Assembly (NCBI RefSeq): GCF_018614655.1
Contig: NZ_JAGGOG010000004.1
Location: 62,001-126,000, forward strand
Direction: 5' to 3'
Length of the DNA stretch: 64,000 nt
Source: Pseudomonas fluorescens
GTDB lineage: Bacteria > Pseudomonadota > Gammaproteobacteria > Pseudomonadales > Pseudomonadaceae
Shown here in pieces: positions 1 to 7,829 of this stretch. The position numbers and the translations under genes are program-made. The notes under the pieces are model-generated. The model had not been told where the DNA came from, searched no databases, and was given only the letters and a program-made list of their open reading frames with translations. How positions within the stretch are numbered: the stretch's first letter is position 1; each line of letters starts with the position of its first letter.

Positions 1-866
1 CCTACGCCTTGCGCCGACAGTTCCTTATCAAAATCGGAACGCTGACCGTTATGCATACGGTCGACGGCCGCCGCCGAAAGCAGGGTTTCGGCGCTGGCGA
101 TAAAGGCTACGGCGAAAGCTGCAATCAACAAACTGGGATCCGCCAGGTTCAGGAGGTCGCTGGGGCGTAGCCAATCGATGGCGTCTGCCAGGTTGTCCGG
201 CACTTCCACACGCTTGACCCGCAAGGCCAGCACCAGGCTGGTTACCGTCGCCAAGCCCACGCCCAAGAGGGCACCGGGCACGAAACGCAGCTTTTGTGGA
301 CGGAATTTGTCCCACAGCCACATCACCAGAATCGTCGATAACCCAAGCAAACCGGCCTGCCAGCCAAGCCCACCGCCCAAGGTCGGAATGGCCTGAACCA
401 GAGCCGCCGGGAAGCCGACAAGATTATCCAGGCCGGACGGTTTCGGCACGCCGTCGAACATCACATGGACTTGTGAAAGGACGATCAGTACCCCGATCCC
501 TGCCAGCATCCCATACACCACCGCCGGGGCGGTCACACGGAACCAGCAACCCAGGCGCAAACGCCCGGCCACCAACTGCAGGAAGCCCGCCAGCAACAGG
601 ATCGGCCCGAGCATGGCCATGCCATGCTGTCGCACCAGTTCGAATACCAGCACCGCCAATCCGGCCGCCGGACCACTGACTTGCAATGGCGAACCGGCCA
701 GCCAACCCACTACCAGGCCACCAATAATCCCGGTAATCAAACCTTTGGCCGGTGGCATACCGGAGGCGATGGCGATCCCCATGCACAAGGGCAGGGCGAC
801 CAGAAACACAACCACGGACGCCAGCAGCTCCCGTGGCAGCACAGCTTTTAGTTGAGCAGCACGCAT
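1..866 (-). CDS. SulP family inorganic anion transporter, cut by the window edge
   Basis: Inner-membrane anion transporter. The frame opens at ATG 866 (MRAAQLKAVLPREL) and stays open to position 1, so about 288 N-terminal codons are visible and the C-terminal part, where a STAS domain would be, lies outside. The translation is strongly hydrophobic, and its first membrane segment (ALPLCMGIAIASGMPPAKGL) has the small-residue and proline pattern of the SulP N-terminal signature. A beta carbonic anhydrase lies 85 bp upstream on the same strand. SulP-carbonic anhydrase pairs are widespread and are usually read as bicarbonate transport coupled to CO2 hydration. That substrate is inferred from context; sulfate or another anion remains possible. 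Confidence 0.85.
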   Translation of the reverse strand, partial: MRAAQLKAVLPRELLASVVVFLVALPLCMGIAIASGMPPAKGLITGIIGGLVVGWLAGSPLQVSGPAAGLAVLVFELVRQHGMAMLGPILLLAGFLQLVAGRLRLGCWFRVTAPAVVYGMLAGIGVLIVLSQVHVMFDGVPKPSGLDNLVGFPAALVQAIPTLGGGLGWQAGLLGLSTILVMWLWDKFRPQKLRFVPGALLGVGLATVTSLVLALRVKRVEVPDNLADAIDWLRPSDLLNLADPSLLIAAFAVAFIASAETLLSAAAVDRMHNGQRSDFDKELSAQGV

Positions 867-951
867 AATGACTCTCCCGAGGCATTCGCCGGGCATGACA
901 AGGCCTGGCTGCACAAATGGCAGCCATCGCGTTACCCGGCAGGGGAATGTT

Positions 952-1683
952 TTAGAAGCGCGCTTTAGGCGTCGCCGAAGGAATCGGTAGGGTACCGTTC
1001 AACGGAAGGAACGCCGCTTGGTCCGCATCGTAGGCTCTGATTTCGCTGGTCTCGATGTCATAGACCCAACCATGGATAAACAAATGACCGTTGGCCATGC
1101 GCGAGGCCACCGACGGATGTGTACGCAGGTGCTGCAACTGGGCGATGACGTTTTCTTCGGTCAACACATGCATGCTTTCGTTTTCGTTGGCACAATCACA
1201 GTTGTCCTGGACCATGGTCTTGGCGACCTCGGCATGCCGCAGCCAGGCTTTGACCGTGGGCATCTTTTCCAGGCTCTGGGGGTTGAGTACCGCGCGCATG
1301 GCGCCGCAATCGGAGTGGCCGCAGATAATGATGTGCTGCACGCCAAGGGCCAGTACCGCGTACTCGATGGCCGTGGAAACACCACCGTTCATCTGCCCAT
1401 AGGGCGGCACAACGTTACCCACGTTACGGGTCACGAACAAATCACCCGGGGAGCTTTGGGTAATCAATTCCGGAACGATGCGCGAGTCGGCGCAGGTAAT
1501 GAACATCGCTCGTGGGCTCTGGGCCGTGGCAAGCTTCTTGAAGAGTTCTTCCTGCTGAGGAAAGATCTCGTGATGGAAGTGCAAAAATCCTTCAACAATG
1601 TGCTGCAGCGCTGCATCGGCGGATTCCGCCTCGTAAGGGGCTGAAGCCGACGCAGCCAACGGCTGTTTATCCTTGTCACTCAT
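952..1683 (-). CDS. Beta-class carbonic anhydrase
   Basis: Interconverts CO2 and bicarbonate in the cytoplasm. The 243-residue protein has the beta-class zinc site: C64, D66 and R68 in FITCADSRIVPE, and H123 and C126 in CGHSDCGAMR. The length is somewhat above the 200-220 typical of the family because of an alanine/serine-rich N-terminal extension of about 25 residues. It is transcribed toward the SulP transporter and probably forms one unit with it, supplying or consuming bicarbonate at the membrane. The family call is secure; the physiological role is inferred. Confidence 0.95.
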   Translation of the reverse strand: MSDKDKQPLAASASAPYEAESADAALQHIVEGFLHFHHEIFPQQEELFKKLATAQSPRAMFITCADSRIVPELITQSSPGDLFVTRNVGNVVPPYGQMNGGVSTAIEYAVLALGVQHIIICGHSDCGAMRAVLNPQSLEKMPTVKAWLRHAEVAKTMVQDNCDCANENESMHVLTEENVIAQLQHLRTHPSVASRMANGHLFIHGWVYDIETSEIRAYDADQAAFLPLNGTLPIPSATPKARF

Positions 1684-1882
1684 GATTCATCCTCTTGATT
1701 GGAGTAGGGCCGTTTTCCAGTGCGGTTCAGCGCCGAACCCGCAGCGCCGACTCACTAGTCACTCGATGAACACCGTACCCGCCGAAACTTAACTCAAACT
1801 GAATGAACCGCTCTAGGTCGCGGGTTTCAGTGATGTCAAAACGCGACTATTCCTACACGGAAGTTCACTTTCACCTGGTAGT

Positions 1883-2941
1883 TTACAACAATGCCATCTG
1901 CCTGCCCGGAGGACAAAACGCCGTGCAATCCAGATTAAAGCCTTCCCTGCGATTGAGCCCCAACCGTTTGATCGCCTTGGCAAAACGTTGCGCCAGTAGA
2001 TCGGCAAATGGCCCTTCACCGCGCATCCGTACTCCGAAGCGACTGTCATAGACCTCACCGCCCCGCACCTGCCGCACCAGGCTCATCACGTGGGCCGCCC
2101 GCTGCGGATAATGCGCCGCCAGCCACTCCTCGAACAGCGGTGCCACTTCCAGGGGCAGGCGCAACATCATGTAGGCCGCACTTTGCGCCCCGGCGGCATG
2201 GGCCTCGGCCAACAGGCTTTCCAATTCACTGTCATTGATCATCGGGATCATGGGTGAACACAGCACACCCACCGGAATCCCCGCCTCACGCATCACTCTG
2301 ATCGCGCGCAACCTGGCCTTGGGCGCCGCCGTACGCGGCTCGAGGATGCGCTTGAGCTCGTCGTCCAGGCTGGTGAGGCTGATCATCACCGCCACCAACC
2401 GCTGGCGGGCCAACTCGGTCAACAGGTCGAGGTCGCGCAGGATCAGCGACCCCTTGGTGATGATCGTCACCGGGTGGCGATAGCGCAGCAGTACTTCCAG
2501 GGTTTGCCGGGTGATCTTGTATTCACGTTCGATGGGTTGATACGGGTCGGTATTGGACCCCAGGTTGATCGGCGCACAGGTGTAGCCCGGTTTCGACAGT
2601 TGCTGTTCCAACACGTCGGCGGCATTGGTCTTGGCGATCAGTTTGGTTTCGAAATCCAACCCCGGTGACAGGTCCCAATACGCATGACTGGGCCGGGCGT
2701 AGCAGTAGATACAGCCATGCTCGCAGCCTCGGTATGGATTGATGGACCGATCAAACGGCAAATCTGGCGAGTTGTTGCGGGTAATGATGGTTTTCGCCAT
2801 CTCGAGGCGGACTTCGGTGCCCTGGGTCTGCGGCACTTCCTGAAACCAGCCGTCGTCCTCAGCCACGCTGACGGTGGGCGCAAAGCGATTGTGCAGGTTG
2901 GTGGCAGTGCCGCGCCCGCGGGGTGGCAACGCAGTGGACAT
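1883..2941 (-). CDS. PA0069-family radical SAM protein (SplB-like)
   Basis: A 352-residue radical S-adenosylmethionine protein. The 4Fe-4S cluster motif CX3CX2C is visible at C73, C77 and C80 (RGCEHGCIYCYARP), and the N-terminus has the conserved PPRGRG segment of this family. It is distantly related to spore photoproduct lyase, but the actual reaction is unknown to me. A near-consensus LexA operator lies 13 bp upstream of the start codon, so expression should rise on DNA damage. This agrees with my recollection that the P. aeruginosa orthologue PA0069 belongs to the LexA regulon. ATG 2941 fits because the conserved PPRGRG begins at residue 6 and a GAGG lies about 10 nt upstream. A DNA- or nucleotide-damage function is an inference from the regulation. 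Confidence 0.9.
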   Translation of the reverse strand: MSTALPPRGRGTATNLHNRFAPTVSVAEDDGWFQEVPQTQGTEVRLEMAKTIITRNNSPDLPFDRSINPYRGCEHGCIYCYARPSHAYWDLSPGLDFETKLIAKTNAADVLEQQLSKPGYTCAPINLGSNTDPYQPIEREYKITRQTLEVLLRYRHPVTIITKGSLILRDLDLLTELARQRLVAVMISLTSLDDELKRILEPRTAAPKARLRAIRVMREAGIPVGVLCSPMIPMINDSELESLLAEAHAAGAQSAAYMMLRLPLEVAPLFEEWLAAHYPQRAAHVMSLVRQVRGGEVYDSRFGVRMRGEGPFADLLAQRFAKAIKRLGLNRREGFNLDCTAFCPPGRQMALL

Positions 2942-2954
2942 GAAAACGCCTCTA

Positions 2955-2974
2955 TACTGTTTTTATATACAGTA
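2955..2974 (-). promoter_or_regulatory. LexA (SOS) box
   Basis: Read on the minus strand the site is TACTGTATATAAAAACAGTA, a near-perfect match to the enterobacterial and pseudomonad LexA consensus CTGT-N8-ACAG with AT-rich centre. The palindrome extends further on each side (CTATACTG...CAGTATAG). It ends 13 bp before the ATG of the radical SAM gene, so bound repressor would block the promoter or early elongation. Confidence 0.9.
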
Positions 2975-3022
2975 TAGAGGCGCGATGCTTCTGACCAGTG
3001 CCGTTGGGCGGCAAGGGTTGAA

Positions 3023-4327
3023 TCAGTGCTTCTGTGTCACCTGGCCCAGATCATCACCCGACGTGGTCTGCATGTCGTTCTTGCGCAATCCCGCCACTTC
3101 GCTGGCTTTCACCGGAGCGCCTTTGTTGCCCCAACTGCCGCGAATGAAACTGACCACGTCCGCCACTTCCTGATCCGACAACCGCCAGGCAAATGCCGGC
3201 ATGGTGAAAGTCGAAGGCGCGGTGTGAGTCGCCGGCAACGTCCCGCCATTCAACACGATGTTGATCAGCGATGTGGCATCTGCCGTCTGCAATACCGGAT
3301 TGCCTGCCAGCGCCGGGAATACCCGGGTGTAGCCATGGCCATCGGTGCGGTGACACGCCGCGCAGTTGTCGATATAGACCGACGCCCCAGGCTTGCTGTC
3401 ATCCCCCTTCCACAGTGCGTCCGCTACCTGCTTGTCGTACTGATGCGGCTGATCCTTGGGATCAACGGCCGGCAAGCTCTTGAGATAACGGGCGATAGCC
3501 GTCAGGTCTTCTTCCGACATGTACTGCATGCTGTGGACCACAACGTCGCTCATGCCGCCGAATACCGCGCTGCGATCGCTGCGACCGGTCTTGAGGAATT
3601 GCACCAGTTGCTCTTCGCTCCAACTGCCCAGGCCGTCCTTGTGATCGCCACGCAAGCTTTTAGCGATCCAGCCTTCCAATGGCGCGCTGCCAGAGAGAAA
3701 GGCACTGCCTTCAGAGGCGCTCAAGGCTTTTTCCTGCATGGTCAGCGCCCGTGGCGTATGGCATGCACCGCAGTGGCCAAGGCCCTCAACAAGGTATGCA
3801 CCGCGGCTGATCACCGGATCGGCAGCGGCCTGACCCTGAGCGTCAGAGACAGCGGGGGCAAACATCCAGCGCCAGGCCGCCAAAGGCCAACGCATGCTCA
3901 GGGGCCAGGGAATATCACTGTCCTTGTTCTCTTGCGCGACCGGTTCAACGCCCTTCATGAAGTACGCATACAACGCCTGCATGTCGCTTTCGCTGACCCG
4001 CGCATAAGACGGGTAGGGCATTGCCGGGTAAAGAGTACTACCGCTTTTGGCGACACCATGGCGCACGGCCTTGTCGAAGTCTTCGAAGCTGTAGTCACTC
4101 AGGCCGGTTTTGTCCGGGGTGATGTTGGTGGAATAAATCACGCCAATCGGGGTTTCCATCGGCAGGCCACCGGCAAAGGGTTTGCCACCCTTGGCGGTAT
4201 GACAGGCCACGCAGTCACCGGCACGGGCCAGGTACTCGCCCTGTTTGATCAAGTCGGTTTCAGCCGCGCTCACCGAATAGCTGCTGAACAGCGCCAGGGA
4301 GGCGATAACGAATGCTTTCATGGTCAT
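3023..4327 (-). CDS. Gluconate 2-dehydrogenase, triheme cytochrome c subunit
   Basis: Membrane-associated cytochrome subunit that passes electrons from the flavoprotein to ubiquinone. The 434-residue protein starts with a signal peptide (KAFVIASLALFSSYSVSAA). It carries three CXXCH haem-binding motifs at C39/C42/H43 (CVACH), C186/C189/H190 (CGACH) and C322/C325/H326 (CAACH), the arrangement of membrane-bound alcohol, aldehyde and gluconate dehydrogenase cytochromes. It is the last gene of a three-gene unit, 6 bp after the flavoprotein gene. Together they oxidise gluconate to 2-ketogluconate in the periplasm. The substrate is assigned from the typical three-subunit composition; a related polyol or sugar-acid dehydrogenase cannot be excluded. 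Confidence 0.9.
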   Translation of the reverse strand: MTMKAFVIASLALFSSYSVSAAETDLIKQGEYLARAGDCVACHTAKGGKPFAGGLPMETPIGVIYSTNITPDKTGLSDYSFEDFDKAVRHGVAKSGSTLYPAMPYPSYARVSESDMQALYAYFMKGVEPVAQENKDSDIPWPLSMRWPLAAWRWMFAPAVSDAQGQAAADPVISRGAYLVEGLGHCGACHTPRALTMQEKALSASEGSAFLSGSAPLEGWIAKSLRGDHKDGLGSWSEEQLVQFLKTGRSDRSAVFGGMSDVVVHSMQYMSEEDLTAIARYLKSLPAVDPKDQPHQYDKQVADALWKGDDSKPGASVYIDNCAACHRTDGHGYTRVFPALAGNPVLQTADATSLINIVLNGGTLPATHTAPSTFTMPAFAWRLSDQEVADVVSFIRGSWGNKGAPVKASEVAGLRKNDMQTTSGDDLGQVTQKH

Positions 4328-4333
4328 CGCTCC

Positions 4334-6118
4334 TTATGCCTGAACCAGTGGGCCGGGGTTTTTCAGGTACTGCTCGCGAATCGCCCGCGCCGACCAATAG
4401 GTCAGAGCAGCCACCAGGCCTGTAGGGTTGTAGCCCAAGCCTTGTGGGAATGCAGATGCACCAGGGACAAACACGTTGTGCACATCCCAGCACTGCAGGT
4501 AGCGGTTCAAGGCGCTGGTTTTCGGATCGGTGCCCATGATCGCGCCACCGTTGAGGTGGGTAGTCTGGTAGGCCGCCGTATTGAAGTGCTCACCGACTTT
4601 CTTGCCCAACAAAGCAATCGCCTTGGGGTTCATCGCTTCGGCGATCTTGCTCATTTTATCGACCATGAAGCGGTTCATCTTGATGTCGTTTTCCTGCCAA
4701 TCGAAGGTCATGCGCAGCAGCGGCAAGCCGTAGGCATCGCGGTAAACCGGGTCCAGATCAAGGTAGTTACCGCGGTAGGATTGATGAGCACCGTGGGCAT
4801 CCATCGACACCTGATGGGTGTAGTAATCGGCAGTGGCACGCTTCCATGCACTGCCCCAGGCCGGTGTGCCAGGCGGGTTGGACGTACCGGCAATCGGCCG
4901 GCTGCCCGCCTGGTTGACCCACATCGGTGAGCCACCGACGAAGCCGTGGGGCCCGTGGTCGAAGTTGTCGGCGTTGAAGTCATCCACCGCCACACCGTTG
5001 CCACCGGCGCCGATGAAGTTGTTGGTGTGCACGTCCTTGTCGAAGAATGCCTTGATGGTGGCCATGTTCTGGTAGGCGAAGTTCTTGCCCACCACGCCCT
5101 CACCGGAAATCGGATCGTAGGGTTTACCGATGCCCGACAGCAGCATCAATCGTACGTTATGAAACTGGAAGGCACCGAGGATCACCAGGTCCGCCGGCTG
5201 CTCGATCTCACGCCCCTGGGCGTCGATATAGGTCACGCCGGTGGCCTTGCTCTTGGTGCTGTCGAGATTGACCTTCAGCACATGGGAATTAGGCCGCAGT
5301 TCAAAGTTAGGCACCTGCTTCAAGGCCGGCAGGATGTTCACGTTCGGCGAGGCCTTGGAATACATGTAGCAGACATAACCACTGCAGAAACCGCAGAAGT
5401 TGCACGGCCCCATCTGCGCGCCATAAGGGTTGGTGTAAGGCCCCGAGGTATTGGCGGACGGCAGGTTGTAGGGCTTGTAACCGACGGCATTGGCGGCCTG
5501 CTGGAACAGCTGCGCCGAGTAGGTATTTTTCTGCGATTCCAGTGGGAAAGCATTCGAACGATCGGGCGCATAGGGGTTGCCGCCCTTACCTTCACCCACT
5601 AATTGCCCCTTCACCGTCCAAGCCTGGCCGGAGGTCCCGAAGACCTTTTCCGCATAGTCAAAAAACGGCTCCAACTCTTCATAGCTGACGCCGAAGTCCT
5701 GGATGGTCATGTCCTTGGGAATGAAACTTTTCCCGTAGCGCTCTTCGTAATGGCTGCGCATGCGCAATTCGATAGGGTCGACGCGAAAGTGCACGCCCGA
5801 CCAGTGCAAGCCGGCGCCGCCCACACCGTTACCCGGCAGGAAAGCGCCCAGTTGGCGATTGGGCAAGGCAACGTCATTCACACTATGGCGAATGGTCACC
5901 GTCTCTTTGGAGATGTCCTGAAAGAGCTTTTTGCGAACGCTGTAGGTCAGTTCGTCGATGACCTGGGGATAGTTGCCGTCCGGGTAAGTGTCCTGCATCG
6001 GCCCACGCTCAAGCGCAACGACGTGCAAACCCGCTTCGGTCAGTTCCTTGGCCATGATCGCGCCCGTCCAGCCAAAGCCTACGATGACCGCATCCACTTT
6101 CTTCATGATGGTTGCCAT
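4334..6118 (-). CDS. Gluconate 2-dehydrogenase, FAD-dependent GMC-type large subunit
   Basis: Catalytic flavoprotein of the periplasmic dehydrogenase complex, 594 residues. An ADP-binding beta-alpha-beta fold is seen at residues 8-39 (VDAVIVGFGWTGAIMAKEL, with G14-x-G16-x-x-G19, then an acidic ALERG end). The C-terminal GMC motif region has NPTGLVAALTYWSARA. It has no signal peptide of its own, which is normal for this subunit because it rides out with the Tat-signalled small subunit encoded 3 bp upstream. A cysteine-rich stretch near residue 240 (PCNFCGFCSGYVCY) is shared with gluconate and sorbitol dehydrogenase large subunits and may bind an iron-sulfur cluster. Order small-large-cytochrome supports the call. 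Confidence 0.9.
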   Translation of the reverse strand: MATIMKKVDAVIVGFGWTGAIMAKELTEAGLHVVALERGPMQDTYPDGNYPQVIDELTYSVRKKLFQDISKETVTIRHSVNDVALPNRQLGAFLPGNGVGGAGLHWSGVHFRVDPIELRMRSHYEERYGKSFIPKDMTIQDFGVSYEELEPFFDYAEKVFGTSGQAWTVKGQLVGEGKGGNPYAPDRSNAFPLESQKNTYSAQLFQQAANAVGYKPYNLPSANTSGPYTNPYGAQMGPCNFCGFCSGYVCYMYSKASPNVNILPALKQVPNFELRPNSHVLKVNLDSTKSKATGVTYIDAQGREIEQPADLVILGAFQFHNVRLMLLSGIGKPYDPISGEGVVGKNFAYQNMATIKAFFDKDVHTNNFIGAGGNGVAVDDFNADNFDHGPHGFVGGSPMWVNQAGSRPIAGTSNPPGTPAWGSAWKRATADYYTHQVSMDAHGAHQSYRGNYLDLDPVYRDAYGLPLLRMTFDWQENDIKMNRFMVDKMSKIAEAMNPKAIALLGKKVGEHFNTAAYQTTHLNGGAIMGTDPKTSALNRYLQCWDVHNVFVPGASAFPQGLGYNPTGLVAALTYWSARAIREQYLKNPGPLVQA

Positions 6119-6121
6119 GCT

Positions 6122-6874
6122 TTACGCCCTCTCGCCACGGATAGAAACAGCCGGGAAGGGGTATTGCTCGTTGCGTTCAACCCAATCCATGAAGTCGGCG
6201 CGTGCGCCGGGGAAGCCGATCATGGTCCAGCCGACCATGCCTTTGTTGCCACCGTGGATCGGGTCGCAGAAGAACCCTTCCTTGGTGTTTTGCAGCAACA
6301 GGTTGAAGAAAATCTTTGGTGGCACCGTGTCGAAATGCGCAGCCATTTCAGCGCCGCCAGCCTCCAGACGCTTGAGCATATCGTCCTGGGTAGCGCTGTC
6401 TTGTCCAGCAAATACTTTACCGTTGAACGCCTTCGACCACTTATCCGTCGCGGCAATACCCAGGCGATAGATCTCCTTGGGTACCAATTTGCTTTGCCAG
6501 CCCATCTCAGGCGCAGCGTCGGCGTTAAACGGGCCCTGCATGAACCACAGAGCACCACTGGCATAAGGGGTATTCATCTGGCGGTCGATGTATTCCGGCG
6601 CGCCAGCTTCCAGCGCACCTGGGCCTTGGGCATCCGCCGGGATCAGCCGTGCAACAGCCGCATTGATAAACGCCCACTCTTCGGCCGTGAAATAGCTCGG
6701 CTCGTAGGCCTTGCTGCTGACAGGAGCCTTGGGCTCGCTGGCTCGAGCGGGTTCGGAAGACGCCATCAGCACCGAACCACCCAGGCCCGTACTGGCAACG
6801 GTGACCACAGGGATCAAGGTCAAGGATTTGCGCAAAAACTCACGCCGGGGGTTGTCTCGATCTTGATCAGACAT
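6122..6874 (-). CDS. Gluconate 2-dehydrogenase subunit 3 (Tat-exported small subunit)
   Basis: Small non-catalytic subunit of 250 residues that matures and exports the flavoprotein. A twin-arginine signal is visible: R10-R11 in PRREFLRKSLT, followed by a hydrophobic core (LIPVVTVASTGLGGSVLMA) and a cleavage region near ARASEP. It is the first gene of the unit, with GAGGTG eight bases before ATG 6874. The gene lies 305 bp from the divergent phosphatase gene, so the operon promoter should be in that gap. The assignment follows the gluconate_2-dh3 family and the operon order. Confidence 0.9.
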   Translation of the reverse strand: MSDQDRDNPRREFLRKSLTLIPVVTVASTGLGGSVLMASSEPARASEPKAPVSSKAYEPSYFTAEEWAFINAAVARLIPADAQGPGALEAGAPEYIDRQMNTPYASGALWFMQGPFNADAAPEMGWQSKLVPKEIYRLGIAATDKWSKAFNGKVFAGQDSATQDDMLKRLEAGGAEMAAHFDTVPPKIFFNLLLQNTKEGFFCDPIHGGNKGMVGWTMIGFPGARADFMDWVERNEQYPFPAVSIRGERA

Positions 6875-7179
6875 GGTGGCACCTCATCATGTGGTCACGG
6901 GGTTATCAGCCGCTTCAAGGAGCGGCTTGTCTTTTTGGCAGTAAATGGGATCCAGCCGACCCCGAAAAATAGAACACTGCAGCAATCAATCGTTACAAAT
7001 GATAGCAGCCTAAGGATCAAGAGGAATCGATTCAGCCTGGAAATCTTACCGATCCACGGTAAAAACATTCGCATCAGCACGGATATTCATGATTCTTTGA
7101 CGAGCACCTCACACGACGTTGACCCCCCATAGGCGAACCTGAACTCCATCAGCCATTTCCCTATTCGGTTACGCCGCGC
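6875..7179. other. Intergenic region between the gluconate dehydrogenase operon and the phosphatase gene
   Basis: 305 bp without a supportable gene, holding divergent promoters by position. Its middle part is AT-richer than the flanks. A 7-bp hairpin (6908-6914 pairing with 6921-6927) is followed on the plus strand by a T-rich run, but no plus-strand gene precedes it, so a terminator role is doubtful. Confidence 0.5.
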
Positions 7180-7827
7180 ATGTTCAAGAATCATTTGCTG
7201 CCTGCACTTTGCCTGTCGTTCATGACACTGTTTGCGGCAGTTCACGCCCGAGCCGACGACGCGCCCCCCACCCGCCCGGCGGAATGGGCTCAGCCTGTGG
7301 CCAAGCAATACAACCTGTATCAAATGTCTCCCACGCTCTACCGCAGTGCTTTGCCCGACAGCACTGCCCTTCCCGTATTGGAAAGCCTCAAGATCGGAAC
7401 GGTGATCAACTTCCTGCCGGAATCAGACGACAGTTGGCTGAAAAAGCCTGATATCAAACAGGTGCAATTGCCTTATCGCACCAACCATGTCGACGATGCC
7501 GACATCCTGGCGGCCCTGCGTGCCATCCAAACCGCAGAGGCCAACAGCCCGGTCTTGATGCACTGCAAGCATGGTTCGGACCGCACAGGATTGATTTCGG
7601 CGATGTACCGAGTGGTGGTGCAGGGCTGGAGCAAAGAAGATGCCCTGAACGAAATGACCTTGGGTGGTTTCGGCGACAGCTCCCACTTCAAGGATGGCGT
7701 TCGCTACATGATGAAGGCCGATATCGACAAACTGCGCACGGCGCTGGCCAATGGTGATTGCAGCACCAGCGCGTTTGCGCTGTGCTCGATGAAGAGTTGG
7801 ATTAATACGGCGAGCAGTGGCTCCTGA
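7180..7827 (+). CDS. Secreted dual-specificity/tyrosine phosphatase-like protein
   Basis: A 215-residue cysteine phosphatase with an N-terminal signal peptide (hydrophobic residues 6-22, cleavage near HARA-DD). The P-loop CX5R is intact: C129 to R135 in HCKHGSDRTGL. An aspartate pair at 105-106 (NHVDDADI) could supply the general acid. The layout matches periplasmic TpbA-type phosphatases of Pseudomonas, one of which controls biofilm and cyclic-di-GMP through the diguanylate cyclase TpbB in P. aeruginosa. Whether this is an orthologue or a paralogue cannot be decided here; no tpbB-like gene is adjacent. It stands alone, ending 2 bp before the stop of the convergent M3 peptidase gene. Confidence 0.8.
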   Translation: MFKNHLLPALCLSFMTLFAAVHARADDAPPTRPAEWAQPVAKQYNLYQMSPTLYRSALPDSTALPVLESLKIGTVINFLPESDDSWLKKPDIKQVQLPYRTNHVDDADILAALRAIQTAEANSPVLMHCKHGSDRTGLISAMYRVVVQGWSKEDALNEMTLGGFGDSSHFKDGVRYMMKADIDKLRTALANGDCSTSAFALCSMKSWINTASSGS

Positions 7828-7829
7828 CC

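Noticed and set aside
1684..1882. Possible small gene between carbonic anhydrase and the radical SAM gene
   Set aside because: No frame with a ribosome-binding site and coding-like composition was seen.
3026..4930. Long plus-strand open frame opposite the cytochrome and flavoprotein genes
   Set aside because: It is antisense to two clearly recognised genes, has no domain pattern, and arises from GC-rich codon bias.
6908..6935. Hairpin followed by T-rich run
   Set aside because: No gene upstream on the plus strand needs a terminator here; the stem is only 7 bp.
6895..7080. 61-codon minus-strand frame with a hydrophobic stretch
   Set aside because: No ribosome-binding site, AT-biased composition unlike neighbours, and position in a divergent promoter region.
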